DNA from: Delta-02 sp964513565
Lineage (GTDB): Bacteria > Desulfobacterota > Syntrophorhabdia > Syntrophorhabdales > Syntrophorhabdaceae
Assembly (NCBI GenBank): GCA_964513565.1
Contig: CAZENE010000001.1
Location: forward strand, 1-64,000
Direction of reading: 5' to 3'
DNA length: 64,000 bases
Positions 40,682 to 49,417 of this stretch are shown here, in pieces. The notes beneath the pieces are model-generated. The model was not told where the DNA came from, ran no database searches, and was given only the letters and a program-made list of their open reading frames with translations. The translations under genes and the position numbers were made by a program. Numbering within the stretch: the first letter of the stretch is position 1; every line of letters starts with the position of its first letter.

Positions 40682-42634
40682 CGAGAGAAGGATCAAATTG
40701 TCATCGGCAAAGGTGTCATATTTTTTGGAACGCGACAATTCTCCTGCTAGGTTCCGGTCCGGCCTGTCCAGTATCAGGACCATTGCGCCGTTTGGCTTCA
40801 GATATGTCATGCCTCGTTTAATATATGCCTTTGTCGCATCGGCAACCGGGACGGCGTCTTCCCAGGCAAGCGCCTGTGACGGTTGAACAAAAATATAGTC
40901 AAAAGCGCCGTTAACGAGAAATGGAAATTCCACCTCAAGATGGAAGAACCCGTTTTGTTTCGCCAGTTGTTTCGCTTGTACGAAAAAATCACGCGATGTC
41001 AAAGAGTCCCAGGTTGCATTGTCGGAATCGAGCATCGAGAGACAATCGTGGATCTTTCGGTCATCGACCGTTTTTACGAAGTACGTCGCGGTTATAAGGT
41101 CCATGACGTCCCGCAGACGGGCGCAGTGTATGTCCAGCTTTTGTGATAATTCTCCTTTAATAAGCAGGTCTTCTTTTATTCTGTCCGAGAGGGAAAAGCA
41201 CTCACGATACATGTTCCTGACATCGGTCAGGACCTCCAAGTGGCTTTTGGCGAAGAGTCCGGTCTGGTCTTTTTTATGAGAGTGCGCGGTAATATCGGCA
41301 AGAGACATTCCGATCAGGGGATTGCCGAACTTGAAATTCGTGCTGCAGTACCCGTAGCGGATATTTAACGCGTAACGCAGGATATCCAATGAAACATGGG
41401 ACCTTTCAATCCCGTAGAGGACGTTTTCAAGTATGTAGCGTTTCAGGCTTTTTTCATTTTCCCACTGCGTGGTAAAGGTATTGCGTTCCCTGTAGGGAAG
41501 AACGAATGACAGATATGCGAGGCATTCGACCAGCTGGACCGCTAGGTTCCCAAAACCGGGCGTCATGTCGAGGACCTTCAATGAAAGGAGGGAATTTTTT
41601 GTTCCGCCTTCGGGCCGCGCCATTAAGAATATTTTTTCCAGGTCGATTCCCGGGATGCCTCCTTTCCTGCTCAGAAGAAAACTGGATATATCGGCCATAT
41701 TGAAGTCATCGACCCTATTTGGCGGGGTGGCACTGTCCTTTACCCATACATCCTTCTCGGCAAGATATTCCCGCGTCGACGTGAAAACCTCATTTCCGAA
41801 AATATCCGAAAGGCCCCCGACGATCCGGGGGTAAATATCCGTCTTTTTTCGAAATCCTGCCGTCGAATTACGTAGAGACGCCCTTTTTTCCTGCAGTCGT
41901 GATATCAACGACCGCCTCTCCTGTTCGTAAAGCTCCCCGAGAGTGGTGGATAATCCGTTTAATGAAAAGATCTCGCAAAAAAGATGCAAGGCATCCTTGT
42001 CGTTGGCCTTGACAGCTTGCTCGAGGTCGATCGAGAATACCCGTGTCTCGCACGAGACCGGTTTTTTCATGAGCATCCAGTGTTTGCCGTTCGTAAGGAT
42101 GCCCCAGCGTGTTTTTGTATTTTTGAGATAATAGAACAGTTGATACAAAGGGATGCCGTTTTCAAATTGGAGAAAGAAACCGTTTACGCCTTCTTCGAGA
42201 TTTCGCCCGAAGCGTTTGAGAAGGACGACGCCAAGCGTATTCGCGTAATATTCCAGCGTACCCCATAATGGTGAGTTCTTTTCCCGTTCCGATTCATTCG
42301 TAAAAAGCGCCGCGTCAGGCCCCTTAATGTGTTCGTCAAAATATTTCGGTTTCGATTCGTATGTGAATCCGAGTATCTTGACTATCGGTTTGATTAGATG
42401 GATCTCGGTATGTATCTCGCTTGCAAATTTCTTGATGTCCTCGAACCGCACCAATATTTCGAGGAGGGAGACGTAAACAAGGTCATCCTGGGGAAGCTTA
42501 AGAAGCTTATCTATCCCCTCCCGGGATATAAGCGAATTTCGGACGATGCTTGTTTGCATAGGATTGAAAACATAATAAAGGTTTTGATGCTCCTTAGTCA
42601 AGGAAAGGAGCGTCCTCGTCTTCTTTGTCGACAT
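40670..42634 (-). CDS. Type IIG restriction-modification-like protein with degenerate nuclease and methylase motifs
   Basis: A 654-residue protein that follows the type IIG (Eco57I/MmeI-like) layout. The N-terminal part resembles the PD-(D/E)XK domain, with GPDAALF in place and VVLLKRFGR where active enzymes have vvExKrwgr, so the key Glu is Leu. YQLFYYLKNTKTRWGILTNGKHW is the conserved bridging block. In the methylase part, motif I is LDMTPGFGNLAVQ, and LYGIERSHVSLDILRYAL matches the region after it. Motif IV is FDYIFVQPSQ where active N6-adenine methylases have NPPY/NPPW. TYLKPNGAMVLILDR matches motif V-VIII. Both catalytic centres appear lost while the frame is fully open. The start overlaps the upstream small membrane-protein gene by 41 bases. 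Confidence 0.65.
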   Translation of the reverse strand: MSTKKTRTLLSLTKEHQNLYYVFNPMQTSIVRNSLISREGIDKLLKLPQDDLVYVSLLEILVRFEDIKKFASEIHTEIHLIKPIVKILGFTYESKPKYFDEHIKGPDAALFTNESEREKNSPLWGTLEYYANTLGVVLLKRFGRNLEEGVNGFFLQFENGIPLYQLFYYLKNTKTRWGILTNGKHWMLMKKPVSCETRVFSIDLEQAVKANDKDALHLFCEIFSLNGLSTTLGELYEQERRSLISRLQEKRASLRNSTAGFRKKTDIYPRIVGGLSDIFGNEVFTSTREYLAEKDVWVKDSATPPNRVDDFNMADISSFLLSRKGGIPGIDLEKIFLMARPEGGTKNSLLSLKVLDMTPGFGNLAVQLVECLAYLSFVLPYRERNTFTTQWENEKSLKRYILENVLYGIERSHVSLDILRYALNIRYGYCSTNFKFGNPLIGMSLADITAHSHKKDQTGLFAKSHLEVLTDVRNMYRECFSLSDRIKEDLLIKGELSQKLDIHCARLRDVMDLITATYFVKTVDDRKIHDCLSMLDSDNATWDSLTSRDFFVQAKQLAKQNGFFHLEVEFPFLVNGAFDYIFVQPSQALAWEDAVPVADATKAYIKRGMTYLKPNGAMVLILDRPDRNLAGELSRSKKYDTFADDNLILLSKKS

Positions 42635-42842
42635 CTAGGTCCTGTAAGCGTGCGATCTCCTTCAGTTTTATGATTATGATCACTATGAGGCCGATAATGC
42701 CGATCCAGAAAAAAGCAAGCGCCTGATACATTATATGGCGATCATAGGTGAGCCCTGCGGGATCGCCGTCTGCCGGTCCGGCATAACACAGAACGCCTGC
42801 TGCCAGGCAAAGCATGCTGCAAAGAATTAACACGATGCACAT
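42594..42842 (-). CDS. Small membrane protein, function unknown
   Basis: An 82-residue protein with an N-terminal hydrophobic signal or anchor (IVLILCSMLCLAAGVLCYAG) and a second helix (QALAFFWIGIIGLIVIIIIKLK), ending in an acidic tail (DLDVDKEDEDAP). It overlaps the start of the type IIG-like gene by 41 bases on the same strand, so the two are probably co-transcribed. The IS110 element lies directly upstream, so its native promoter may have been displaced. Confidence 0.55.
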   Translation of the reverse strand: MCIVLILCSMLCLAAGVLCYAGPADGDPAGLTYDRHIMYQALAFFWIGIIGLIVIIIIKLKEIARLQDLDVDKEDEDAPFLD

Positions 42843-42898
42843 AATTTCAGGCCCCTTCTTCTGAGTAACTTACCCTCACGTTTCCCAAATTACCGGTT

Positions 42899-44191
42899 TC
42901 ATGTGATGGCTGTCTCCTTCATGGTAATCAGTTCATATCTCAGTTCCTGTGCTCTCCGCTTCAGGTTTTGGACAACCCGTAACCGGTAACGTTCCTCGTA
43001 ATAGTCCTGACCGGCGTCGACATAAGCAGTTCCGTGTGCGAGCATGGCATATATCAAACGGGCCAGCTTATGGGCAGTGGCGGTTATCGCCTTGGGAGCC
43101 CCCAGTCTTGCGCGCTGCCGTCGAAGATATGCACCGAGCGCACTTTTTGACTTGAACAGGGTGAAGGCTGCCATACGCAACGCCTGGGCTGCCTTGTTGG
43201 CAGTCGGCTTAGTGGCGCTGCTCAAGCCCTTTCCACCGCTGACCTTTGTACCGGGAGACAGTCCGAGCCACGAGGCAAAGTGTTTCGCTGATTTGAAGCG
43301 GCTCATATCCGTGCCGATCTCGGAGAGGATCTTCAGTGCGGTCGTTGTGTCGATGCCGTCAATGCTCGTGAGGTCATCTCCCGACATACGTAGGAGTGCG
43401 TCTCCCATCGTGGCAGGGGGCATGTCGTCAGGAGAATCATCGAAGCCTTTGAGCTGATTCAGTATCCGGCGGTCGCAATCGGCGATCTTTGTCTGATAGA
43501 ACTCGTAGAGTTCGACCGTCTGCTGCAGACTGAAGAGATGTTCGGGGCGGTAATTGCCCTTCAACGAACGGGCAATGGTTGCCTGACTGTTCCTGCATCG
43601 CGGATCGCGCAGAGCTGCGAGGGCACCGGGGTTCCTCTCGCCGTCGAGGATAGCCTTGATGATCCGCATGCCCTTTGTCCCGGTGATATTCGTCACATGG
43701 TGGAGTTGGAGGTTCATCTGAGACAGAGCCTTTTGAATTCGCTGAATGTATGATGCGGCGCTGCGCACCAGGGCGCTTTTCTGCTGGACATAGACACGAA
43801 GGGTGCACACCTGGTCGGCAGGACGAAAGGCGCCGCGAAGAAGTCCGTAAGTATGCAACTGCTGGAGCCACTGACAGTCCAGCACATCGCTCTTTCTGCC
43901 CGGGACATTCTTTACATGACGGGCGTTGACGAGCTTGACCTCGAGGCCACGGCTTTCCAGGATCTCAAAGACCGGTATCCAGTACGCGCCGGTGGACTCC
44001 ATGGCAACAGTGGTCACGCCGCAGGCGATCAGCCAGTCAACCAGACGTTCGAGGTCACCGGTAAACGTTGAGAACTTCCGGACGGGCTTGTCGTCGACCC
44101 CTTCTGGAACCGCCACGAAGTGACTTCTGGAACCGATATCGATGCCTGCCGCATACCGGTTGATATGCTCAAGATGTTTTGGGAGCTTCAT
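42899..44191 (-). CDS. IS110-family transposase (DEDD/RuvC-like)
   Basis: A 430-residue transposase. The N-terminal RuvC-like DEDD domain shows GIDIGSRSHFVAVPEG, VAMESTGAYWIPVFE and KSDVLDCQWLQQLHTYG. The C-terminal Tnp_20 domain shows IDGIDTTTALKILSEIG and WLGLSPGTKVSGGK, with the catalytic serine region. The frame is intact. A longer frame from 44338 exists, but family proteins start near MKLPKHLEHINRYAAGID. It lies immediately downstream of cytochrome b; the element probably spans about 42850-44470. Confidence 0.9.
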   Translation of the reverse strand: MKLPKHLEHINRYAAGIDIGSRSHFVAVPEGVDDKPVRKFSTFTGDLERLVDWLIACGVTTVAMESTGAYWIPVFEILESRGLEVKLVNARHVKNVPGRKSDVLDCQWLQQLHTYGLLRGAFRPADQVCTLRVYVQQKSALVRSAASYIQRIQKALSQMNLQLHHVTNITGTKGMRIIKAILDGERNPGALAALRDPRCRNSQATIARSLKGNYRPEHLFSLQQTVELYEFYQTKIADCDRRILNQLKGFDDSPDDMPPATMGDALLRMSGDDLTSIDGIDTTTALKILSEIGTDMSRFKSAKHFASWLGLSPGTKVSGGKGLSSATKPTANKAAQALRMAAFTLFKSKSALGAYLRRQRARLGAPKAITATAHKLARLIYAMLAHGTAYVDAGQDYYEERYRLRVVQNLKRRAQELRYELITMKETAIT

Positions 44192-44470
44192 TCTCTTCTT
44201 CTCGGCTTTTCGCTCACCACCCCGACCTCCGAAACTCAGATTGGGCATGACCTGGAAGGGGAGTTGTCGAATACGGCTCTCTTCTGAACGGGATAGCATA
44301 TGCTTCACCAATGTCAAATCCGCCAACTCCCGGACCACGCTAATTGCCGGACACGAAGCACCCAGTGGCGATACGGCCTCCTCATCCCGGATTGCCGCAA
44401 TATCAATACCGCATATAGCGTTAGCAGCAGGTTACTCCCTCACAACGCTCCCCGAAGGGGGCGTGAAACA
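44192..44470 (-). ncRNA. Possible IS110 bridge RNA region
   Basis: The IS110 group encodes a structured bridge (guide) RNA in the non-coding left end upstream of the transposase. This 279-base stretch has the right position and length, and starts with a strong hairpin (GCCCCC TTC GGGG at about 44450-44465). I did not derive target- and donor-binding loops. Part of it is open in frame with the transposase. Confidence 0.35.
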
Positions 44471-45535
44471 CTAATTGAAAAAACCTATGATCGTCATTAC
44501 CACGAAATAAAGAAAATAGCAGACCCCGATATACGTGTAAACCGGGCTTGAACTGCCGGCCGACGACCGCTTGTCCATGAATGGCATCAAAAAGACGAAC
44601 AGTACTGCAAGGCAAACGGCGGTTATGGCGACAGTCTCCCCGTTAAGCGCTCCGATCCGGCCGGGAAACAGTTTAAGGGTCTGGAAAAGAAAAAGAAAAT
44701 ACCATTCCGGTTTTATATTCTCCGGGGCAGGCGCCATGGGGTCCGCCTTCATCCCGATCTCAGCGGGGAAGATCACGGCAAGCGTGACGAGGGCACCGGT
44801 CCCGAGAAGCCAGATGATGAGGTCCTTGTAAAATATATTCGGGAAGAAAGGCTGCGGCTTTCCCTGCCTGTCCTTTTGAGAATAGGGCACGCTCATGCCG
44901 TGAAGCTGCACGAGCAGCACGTGCAACCCTATGATTATCAGGCTTATCATGGGGAGCACGCTGATATGAAAGGCGTAGAACCTCGTCAGCGTTTCCTGTG
45001 CGACATCGATCCCTCCGCGCATAAATATCTTGACAGGCCCGCCTATGAGGGGAAGACTTCCCGCCCCTCCCGTCGCAACCCGGATGGCGGTGAAGGCCCT
45101 CTGGTCCCCGATGAGAAAATAGCCGCTTAACCCGAAAAAGATCAGAACGGTGATCATGATAAAACCGGTCACCCAGGTTAGTTCACGCGGTTTCCGATAC
45201 GCCTTGAGAAGCATGTTCGTAAAAAAATGAATGAAGAGGGATGCGATGGCAAGCTGCGCTCCCCAGTGGTGAAGCGAACGGAAAAACCAGCCCATATTGA
45301 GCTTTGTCATGAGATCGACAATACTCTTATGGGCATATTCCGGATGGGGGATATAATAAAGGGCGAGCCCCATGCCGGTGAGGAATTGAATAACGAACAG
45401 AAAAAGGGTCAGCCCGCCCGTGAAATAGGAGGCCGAAAAGCGGTGCGATGGTACATATTTTGCGCGCATTACCCGGCGCAGAGCTTCGATATCGTAACGC
45501 TCCGTGATCCAGTCTTCAAGCTTTCGAGAGATCAA
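44471..45535 (-). CDS. Cytochrome b of a bc-type complex (b6 plus subunit IV in one chain)
   Basis: A 354-residue integral membrane cytochrome b. Haem ligands lie in FFRSLHHWGAQLAIASLFIHFFTNM and FYAFHISVLPMISLIIIGLHVLLVQLHG; the quinol-site motif is PEWYF in the C-terminal half. About eight membrane helices are visible. The b6 and subunit IV parts are fused as in mitochondrial-type cytochrome b, but the protein is shorter. It overlaps the Rieske gene by 20 bases and is the last gene of the sdh-Rieske-cytb operon. No cytochrome c1 gene follows; the IS110 element does. Confidence 0.88.
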   Translation of the reverse strand: MISRKLEDWITERYDIEALRRVMRAKYVPSHRFSASYFTGGLTLFLFVIQFLTGMGLALYYIPHPEYAHKSIVDLMTKLNMGWFFRSLHHWGAQLAIASLFIHFFTNMLLKAYRKPRELTWVTGFIMITVLIFFGLSGYFLIGDQRAFTAIRVATGGAGSLPLIGGPVKIFMRGGIDVAQETLTRFYAFHISVLPMISLIIIGLHVLLVQLHGMSVPYSQKDRQGKPQPFFPNIFYKDLIIWLLGTGALVTLAVIFPAEIGMKADPMAPAPENIKPEWYFLFLFQTLKLFPGRIGALNGETVAITAVCLAVLFVFLMPFMDKRSSAGSSSPVYTYIGVCYFLYFVVMTIIGFFN

Positions 45536-45986
45536 TCTGCGCCCCTTTTTTCGCTATGACCAGTTTCTGCCCTGTTATAACAATATCGAACGTTTCAAGC
45601 GGCCTAGGCGGCGGGCCCTCTATATTCCTGCCGTGATCGTCGAACCATCCCCTGTGGCATGCACAATAAAATTTTCTTACATCGCGCTGGTACGAGATAT
45701 TGCATTCCATATGCGTGCAAACACCTTTTACGGCAAGGGTAGTCCCATCGTCCCTCTTCAGGAAAAAACCGGGTTTCCCGCCCCATGCAAAGGTTTTTAC
45801 GGTATTGACGGGAATATCGAGAAAATCTGCCTTGCTCAGGACCACGAAGTCCGGTTCTTTCCCGACCGTAGGAAAGATAAACTTGAGAAATGCATAGATG
45901 CCTCCGGATAAGACTGCAATAAGCCAGCCTCCGAAAACAGTGTTCAAAAAGGTCCTTCGGGTGACGAGGGAGCGATCGAGTTTCAT
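45516..45986 (-). CDS. Rieske iron-sulfur protein
   Basis: A 156-residue Rieske subunit. The N-terminus carries an RRTFLN twin-arginine-like signal anchor with one helix (about 17-38). The [2Fe-2S] ligands lie in CTHMEC and CACHRGWFDDHG (C-x-H and C-x-x-H pairs). The start at 45986 overlaps the sdhB stop (ATGA); a longer frame from 46079 lies inside sdhB. Together with cytochrome b it forms a quinol-oxidising core. Confidence 0.9.
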   Translation of the reverse strand: MKLDRSLVTRRTFLNTVFGGWLIAVLSGGIYAFLKFIFPTVGKEPDFVVLSKADFLDIPVNTVKTFAWGGKPGFFLKRDDGTTLAVKGVCTHMECNISYQRDVRKFYCACHRGWFDDHGRNIEGPPPRPLETFDIVITGQKLVIAKKGAQIDLSKA

Positions 45987-46723
45987 TTGCGTATCCCGAA
46001 AAGTTTTTTTGCCTTCTCTACGAGGAGTCTTTTTCTCAGGTCTATTATCGCATCGGTAGGCCGTACATTCTTCGGGCACGCCTCGATACAGCTCAGGACA
46101 GTATCACAGCCCCAAAGGCCATGCTCGTTGTTTACCTCATCGATAAATGCTCCCGGCCGTTGATCGCGCGAATCCAGTACGAAGCGCTCGAGTTTGGCGA
46201 GAGCGGCCGGTCCCAGGTATTCGGGATCGCGCGAAATTACCGGACAGGCTCCATAACAGCATGCGCAGAGTATGCAATTCACGAATTGGTCTATGCGGGC
46301 CCTTTCCTCTTCGCTTTGCCGGATCTCCTTTTCAGGATCGGGACTTGACCGTATAAGCCAGGGCCTCACTTTTTCGTACATTTCCCAGAACGGTGTCATA
46401 TCGACAACGAGGTCCTTGATGATCTCCATATTCGGCAGGGGCTCAAGAATTATCGTTTCTTTGCCGAAGGAGGCGACCTGCGTCCTGCAGGCGAGGTCTA
46501 TCCTGCCGTTCATGACCATTGCGCAGGAACCGCAGACCGCAGACCTGCACGACGAGCGGAATGAAAGGGTCCCGTCTATCTCATCGCGTATCCTATTAAG
46601 GACGGCAAGGACCGTAAGCCCGGGGATAACCTTGACCCGGTAGGTCTGGAAATGCGCCCTGTCCCCGGGTATTTTGCTGTCAAAGCGGAGTATCTTGAAG
46701 GTATATGCGGATGCCCGGATCAA
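45983..46723 (-). CDS. sdhB: Succinate dehydrogenase/fumarate reductase iron-sulfur subunit
   Basis: A 246-residue subunit with three clusters. The [2Fe-2S] ligands are SSCRSAVCGSCAM plus a fourth Cys in DLAC. Two C-terminal clusters are in CILCACCYGACPV and the CIEACPKN region. TTG start at 46723 overlapping the sdhA stop, with GAGAGGA as ribosome site. It carries electrons from the flavoprotein to the membrane anchor. Confidence 0.93.
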   Translation of the reverse strand: MIRASAYTFKILRFDSKIPGDRAHFQTYRVKVIPGLTVLAVLNRIRDEIDGTLSFRSSCRSAVCGSCAMVMNGRIDLACRTQVASFGKETIILEPLPNMEIIKDLVVDMTPFWEMYEKVRPWLIRSSPDPEKEIRQSEEERARIDQFVNCILCACCYGACPVISRDPEYLGPAALAKLERFVLDSRDQRPGAFIDEVNNEHGLWGCDTVLSCIEACPKNVRPTDAIIDLRKRLLVEKAKKLFGIRK

Positions 46724-48432
46724 TATGTCCTCTCCATAGGTTTGTAGCGGGTGATGGCAACGTCTCTATACGATATATCCGGTGTCCCGTCGCTTATCAA
46801 GCGTGCGATGGAATGCTTGAGCCAATTTTCGTCGTCCCTTTTCGGAAAATCAGTGCGGAAATGCGCGCCCCTGCTTTCTTCGCGCAATAATGCTCCGCGG
46901 GTTATCGAATATGCGACATCAAACATATATTCCAGTTCAATAGCATTCATCAATTCATAGTTCATATGCAGGGTTGTCGAGGAAACCCCGACCTTCCGGT
47001 ATCGTTCCTTCAGTATTGCTATCTCTTCCATTGCCTTGGTAATATCGTTGGCTTCTCTGAAGATGCCAACGTACGTGCTCATTGTTTTTGCAAGTTCGCC
47101 GTGGAGAAGAAACGTCTTTTCCGGTCCTCCTGCAAGGAGTTTTTCGATCTTCACGTTAACGGCGCGTGCCGTTTTCATGCTAATTTCTTTCTTCGGCCTG
47201 GGGGGCGCCGCGGATAGATATTTATCGATGCTTCCTGCAGCGATCTTTCCGAACACGATCGTTTCGAGGAGAGAGTTTCCGCCCAACCTGTTCCCGCCGT
47301 GGACGCTGACACATGCGCATTCACCGGCCGCAAAGAATCCCTGGACTTCTGTCGCTGTCGTTGAGTCCGTGTCTATGCCTCCCATAGAATAATGTTGGCA
47401 CGGCATTATGGGTATGGGTTCCCTGACAGGGTCAATACCGATAAAATCTATGCATATTCTCCGGATCCCCGGCAGTCTTTTGAGTATCTTTTGTTCTCCG
47501 AGATGCACAAGATCAAGCCGGATATAATTGCCCAAAGGGTGCTCAAAGCACCGTCCCTCGAGTATCTCTGTCTGGATGCTTCGCGCGACTATATCGCGGG
47601 GGGCAAGCTCCATTTTCCTAGGGGCATATTTTTCCATAAAGCGTTCGCCTTTCGCGTTGACAAGGTATCCGCCTTCACCCCGGCAGGCTTCGGTCATCAA
47701 TATATTGGTCCCGATCAGCCCGGTCGGATGGAATTGAACGAATTCCATGTCTTTCAGGGGCACCCCGGCCCTGTATGCCATCCCTATTCCGCTTCCCGTA
47801 TTGATGAGGGCATTGGTCGAGTAAAAGTAAACCCTCCCGTAGCCCCCCGTGGCGAATAGAGTGGCTTTCGCAGTGAGGGATGCCGGCTCTCCGTTCATAA
47901 GATCGAAGGCCGCAACGCCATGACAGGTTTTGTTCTCGTCGACCGCAAGGCCCGTTACATGCCATTCGGGATATATCCTAACGCCCAGGCTCACCGCCTT
48001 TTCGAATAATGTATTGAGCAGGACATGCCCGGTAAGGTCTGCTGAGTAACAGGTTCTTGGATACCCGGCTCCGCCGAATGGCCTCTGGGCAATAGACCCG
48101 TCGGGAAACCTGCTGAAAGGGCATCCCCAGTGTTCCATTTCGTAGACTATCCCAGGCGCCTTACGGCACATTATCTCCACGGCATCCTGGTCGGCAAGAT
48201 AATCGCTGCCCTTTATGGTATCGAACGCATGCTTTTCCCAGGAGTCGTCAGCGCTGTCCGGGTTATTGCCAAGGGCAGCGTTGATGCCGCCTTGCGCAGC
48301 GATAGAATGGGAACGGACAGGGTGGACCTTGGAAAGGAGGGCAACATCATATTTTTCGCAAAGTCCGACCGCGGCGCGTAATCCGGCGAGCCCGCCCCCG
48401 ACTATTATGACATCGTGCTCGCGCGTTATCAT
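46720..48432 (-). CDS. sdhA: Succinate dehydrogenase/fumarate reductase flavoprotein subunit
   Basis: A 570-residue flavoprotein. FAD-binding motif VIIVGGGLAGLRAA; the covalent-FAD histidine lies in HSIAAQGGINAALGN. HPTGL, MTEACRGEGGYLVN and HSMGGI-like YSMGGIDTD are substrate-site motifs. The true start is ATG 48432 (MITREHD), overlapping the sdhC stop by 4 bases; the longer frame from 48627 lies inside sdhC. Succinate oxidation or fumarate reduction cannot be separated by sequence alone. Confidence 0.94.
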   Translation of the reverse strand: MITREHDVIIVGGGLAGLRAAVGLCEKYDVALLSKVHPVRSHSIAAQGGINAALGNNPDSADDSWEKHAFDTIKGSDYLADQDAVEIMCRKAPGIVYEMEHWGCPFSRFPDGSIAQRPFGGAGYPRTCYSADLTGHVLLNTLFEKAVSLGVRIYPEWHVTGLAVDENKTCHGVAAFDLMNGEPASLTAKATLFATGGYGRVYFYSTNALINTGSGIGMAYRAGVPLKDMEFVQFHPTGLIGTNILMTEACRGEGGYLVNAKGERFMEKYAPRKMELAPRDIVARSIQTEILEGRCFEHPLGNYIRLDLVHLGEQKILKRLPGIRRICIDFIGIDPVREPIPIMPCQHYSMGGIDTDSTTATEVQGFFAAGECACVSVHGGNRLGGNSLLETIVFGKIAAGSIDKYLSAAPPRPKKEISMKTARAVNVKIEKLLAGGPEKTFLLHGELAKTMSTYVGIFREANDITKAMEEIAILKERYRKVGVSSTTLHMNYELMNAIELEYMFDVAYSITRGALLREESRGAHFRTDFPKRDDENWLKHSIARLISDGTPDISYRDVAITRYKPMERTY

Positions 48433-48788
48433 ACAATAATAAAGTACATGTATAGGAGGAACGCCGATATGACGGAAGCGGTTACGTTTGCGACCAAGAA
48501 CAGCCGTTTTTCGTTCCTGTAGCCAAAGTCCATAATGATGGTCCGAATGCCGTAAATACTGTGAAAAGTGAACAATATGAGGATGAGGACGTCGACGATG
48601 GGTTGGCGATGAAGGCTCAATGCCCACTCCGGTTTTTTGTCCTGTCCGTACAAAAAATAACTCGTCGCGATCTTGATGCCGATCAGAGCGACCAGCGCGA
48701 TCCCGCTTATTCTATGAAAAAACCATATGAACATAATGCTCCCCAGCGCATGTAAGAACAATACCATAAAAACGCCCGGAAGTTCCAC
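48429..48788 (-). CDS. sdhC: Succinate dehydrogenase membrane anchor, short single-subunit type
   Basis: A 119-residue protein with three membrane helices (about 15-40, 58-82 and 95-117). Histidines in FFHRISGIALV and LFTFHSIYGIR are possible haem b or quinone-site ligands. Most SQR/QFR enzymes have two such small subunits (C and D) or one five-helix anchor; only one three-helix anchor is encoded here. It is the first gene of the five-gene operon. Confidence 0.78.
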   Translation of the reverse strand: MELPGVFMVLFLHALGSIMFIWFFHRISGIALVALIGIKIATSYFLYGQDKKPEWALSLHRQPIVDVLILILFTFHSIYGIRTIIMDFGYRNEKRLFLVANVTASVISAFLLYMYFIIV

Positions 48789-48850
48789 GAATCTGAAATT
48801 TTGATTTTTTTGATTTTGTATTATAATGAAATGAAAAGCACTGAGGACAC

Positions 48851-49342
48851 ATGGGAAATTATGACGATGACGAAAGACCCGACTGGCGCGAGCTTGACCG
48901 CCGCAGAGACCGGAGCACGTTTTACGGCAGGCAGGAGAAGGGGGCAGGAAAAAAGAAAGAAGCCCCTAAGGACCGATGGCAGCAAGGCAGGGTTAAGGAT
49001 GCCCTTGACAGGCTTTTCAAGGGAGATAAAGGCACGCCGGAGCACGACAAATTATACGCTAGGCTCCACAATGCCTACGGTTCCGAGGCATTTCTGAAAC
49101 AGGCGGAAAAATATATGGCAAAGTTCGGTCTCCCGGACGATGTCGCGACCCTCATCCTTTTCATCGATCTCAAGGACGTAAACATATGTACGGCCACACT
49201 TGATAAGCTGAGGGAAATTTATTCCACCCTTCCTCCCCGCCAGCAGGAAGACGTAAAGCGAAAGATATCGATTGCTGTGATGGGGCACCGCATCAAAGAA
49301 GTGCGGGTTAGGGCATCCGAGATAATGGAAGAACTGGAATAA
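48851..49342 (+). CDS. Hypothetical protein, charged N-terminus and helical C-terminal domain
   Basis: A 163-residue protein. The first 55 residues are highly charged and low-complexity (DDDERPDWRELDRRRDRST). Residues 60-163 look like a compact helical domain (TPEHDKLYARLHNAYGSEAFLKQAEKYM; GLPDDVATLILFIDLKD; LPPRQQEDVKRKISIAVMGHR). I recognise it only as a deltaproteobacterial conserved hypothetical. It is divergent from sdhC and ends at the CGTAAAT triple repeat. Confidence 0.6.
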   Translation: MGNYDDDERPDWRELDRRRDRSTFYGRQEKGAGKKKEAPKDRWQQGRVKDALDRLFKGDKGTPEHDKLYARLHNAYGSEAFLKQAEKYMAKFGLPDDVATLILFIDLKDVNICTATLDKLREIYSTLPPRQQEDVKRKISIAVMGHRIKEVRVRASEIMEELE

Positions 49343-49344
49343 AG

Positions 49345-49417
49345 ATCGTAAATCGTAAATCGTAAATCGAATTACTGACTGCTGCACATGAGTTCTTTAC
49401 GTTTTACGATTTACGAA
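49345..49417. repeat. Inverted pair of heptamer (CGTAAAT) repeats between convergent genes
   Basis: ATCGTAAATCGTAAATCG and a third unit run to 49369. The inverted form, TTACGTTTTACGATTTACG, lies at 49397-49415. The two arms can pair across a 27-base loop just after the 48851 gene and before the end of the DUF6485 gene, so they may act as a two-way terminator. Confidence 0.6.

Larger units (their letters stand above)
42850..44470 (-). mobile_element. IS110-family insertion sequence
   Basis: An intact transposase gene with about 280 bases of non-coding DNA at its 5' side, as in the IS110 group, inserted between the cytochrome b stop codon (44471) and the small membrane-protein gene. IS110 elements lack obvious terminal inverted repeats and I could not fix the ends; the limits given are approximate. 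Confidence 0.6.

Noticed and set aside
49345..49417. CRISPR array from the tandem CGTAAAT units
   Set aside because: Units are 7 bp without spacers and there are no cas genes in the window.
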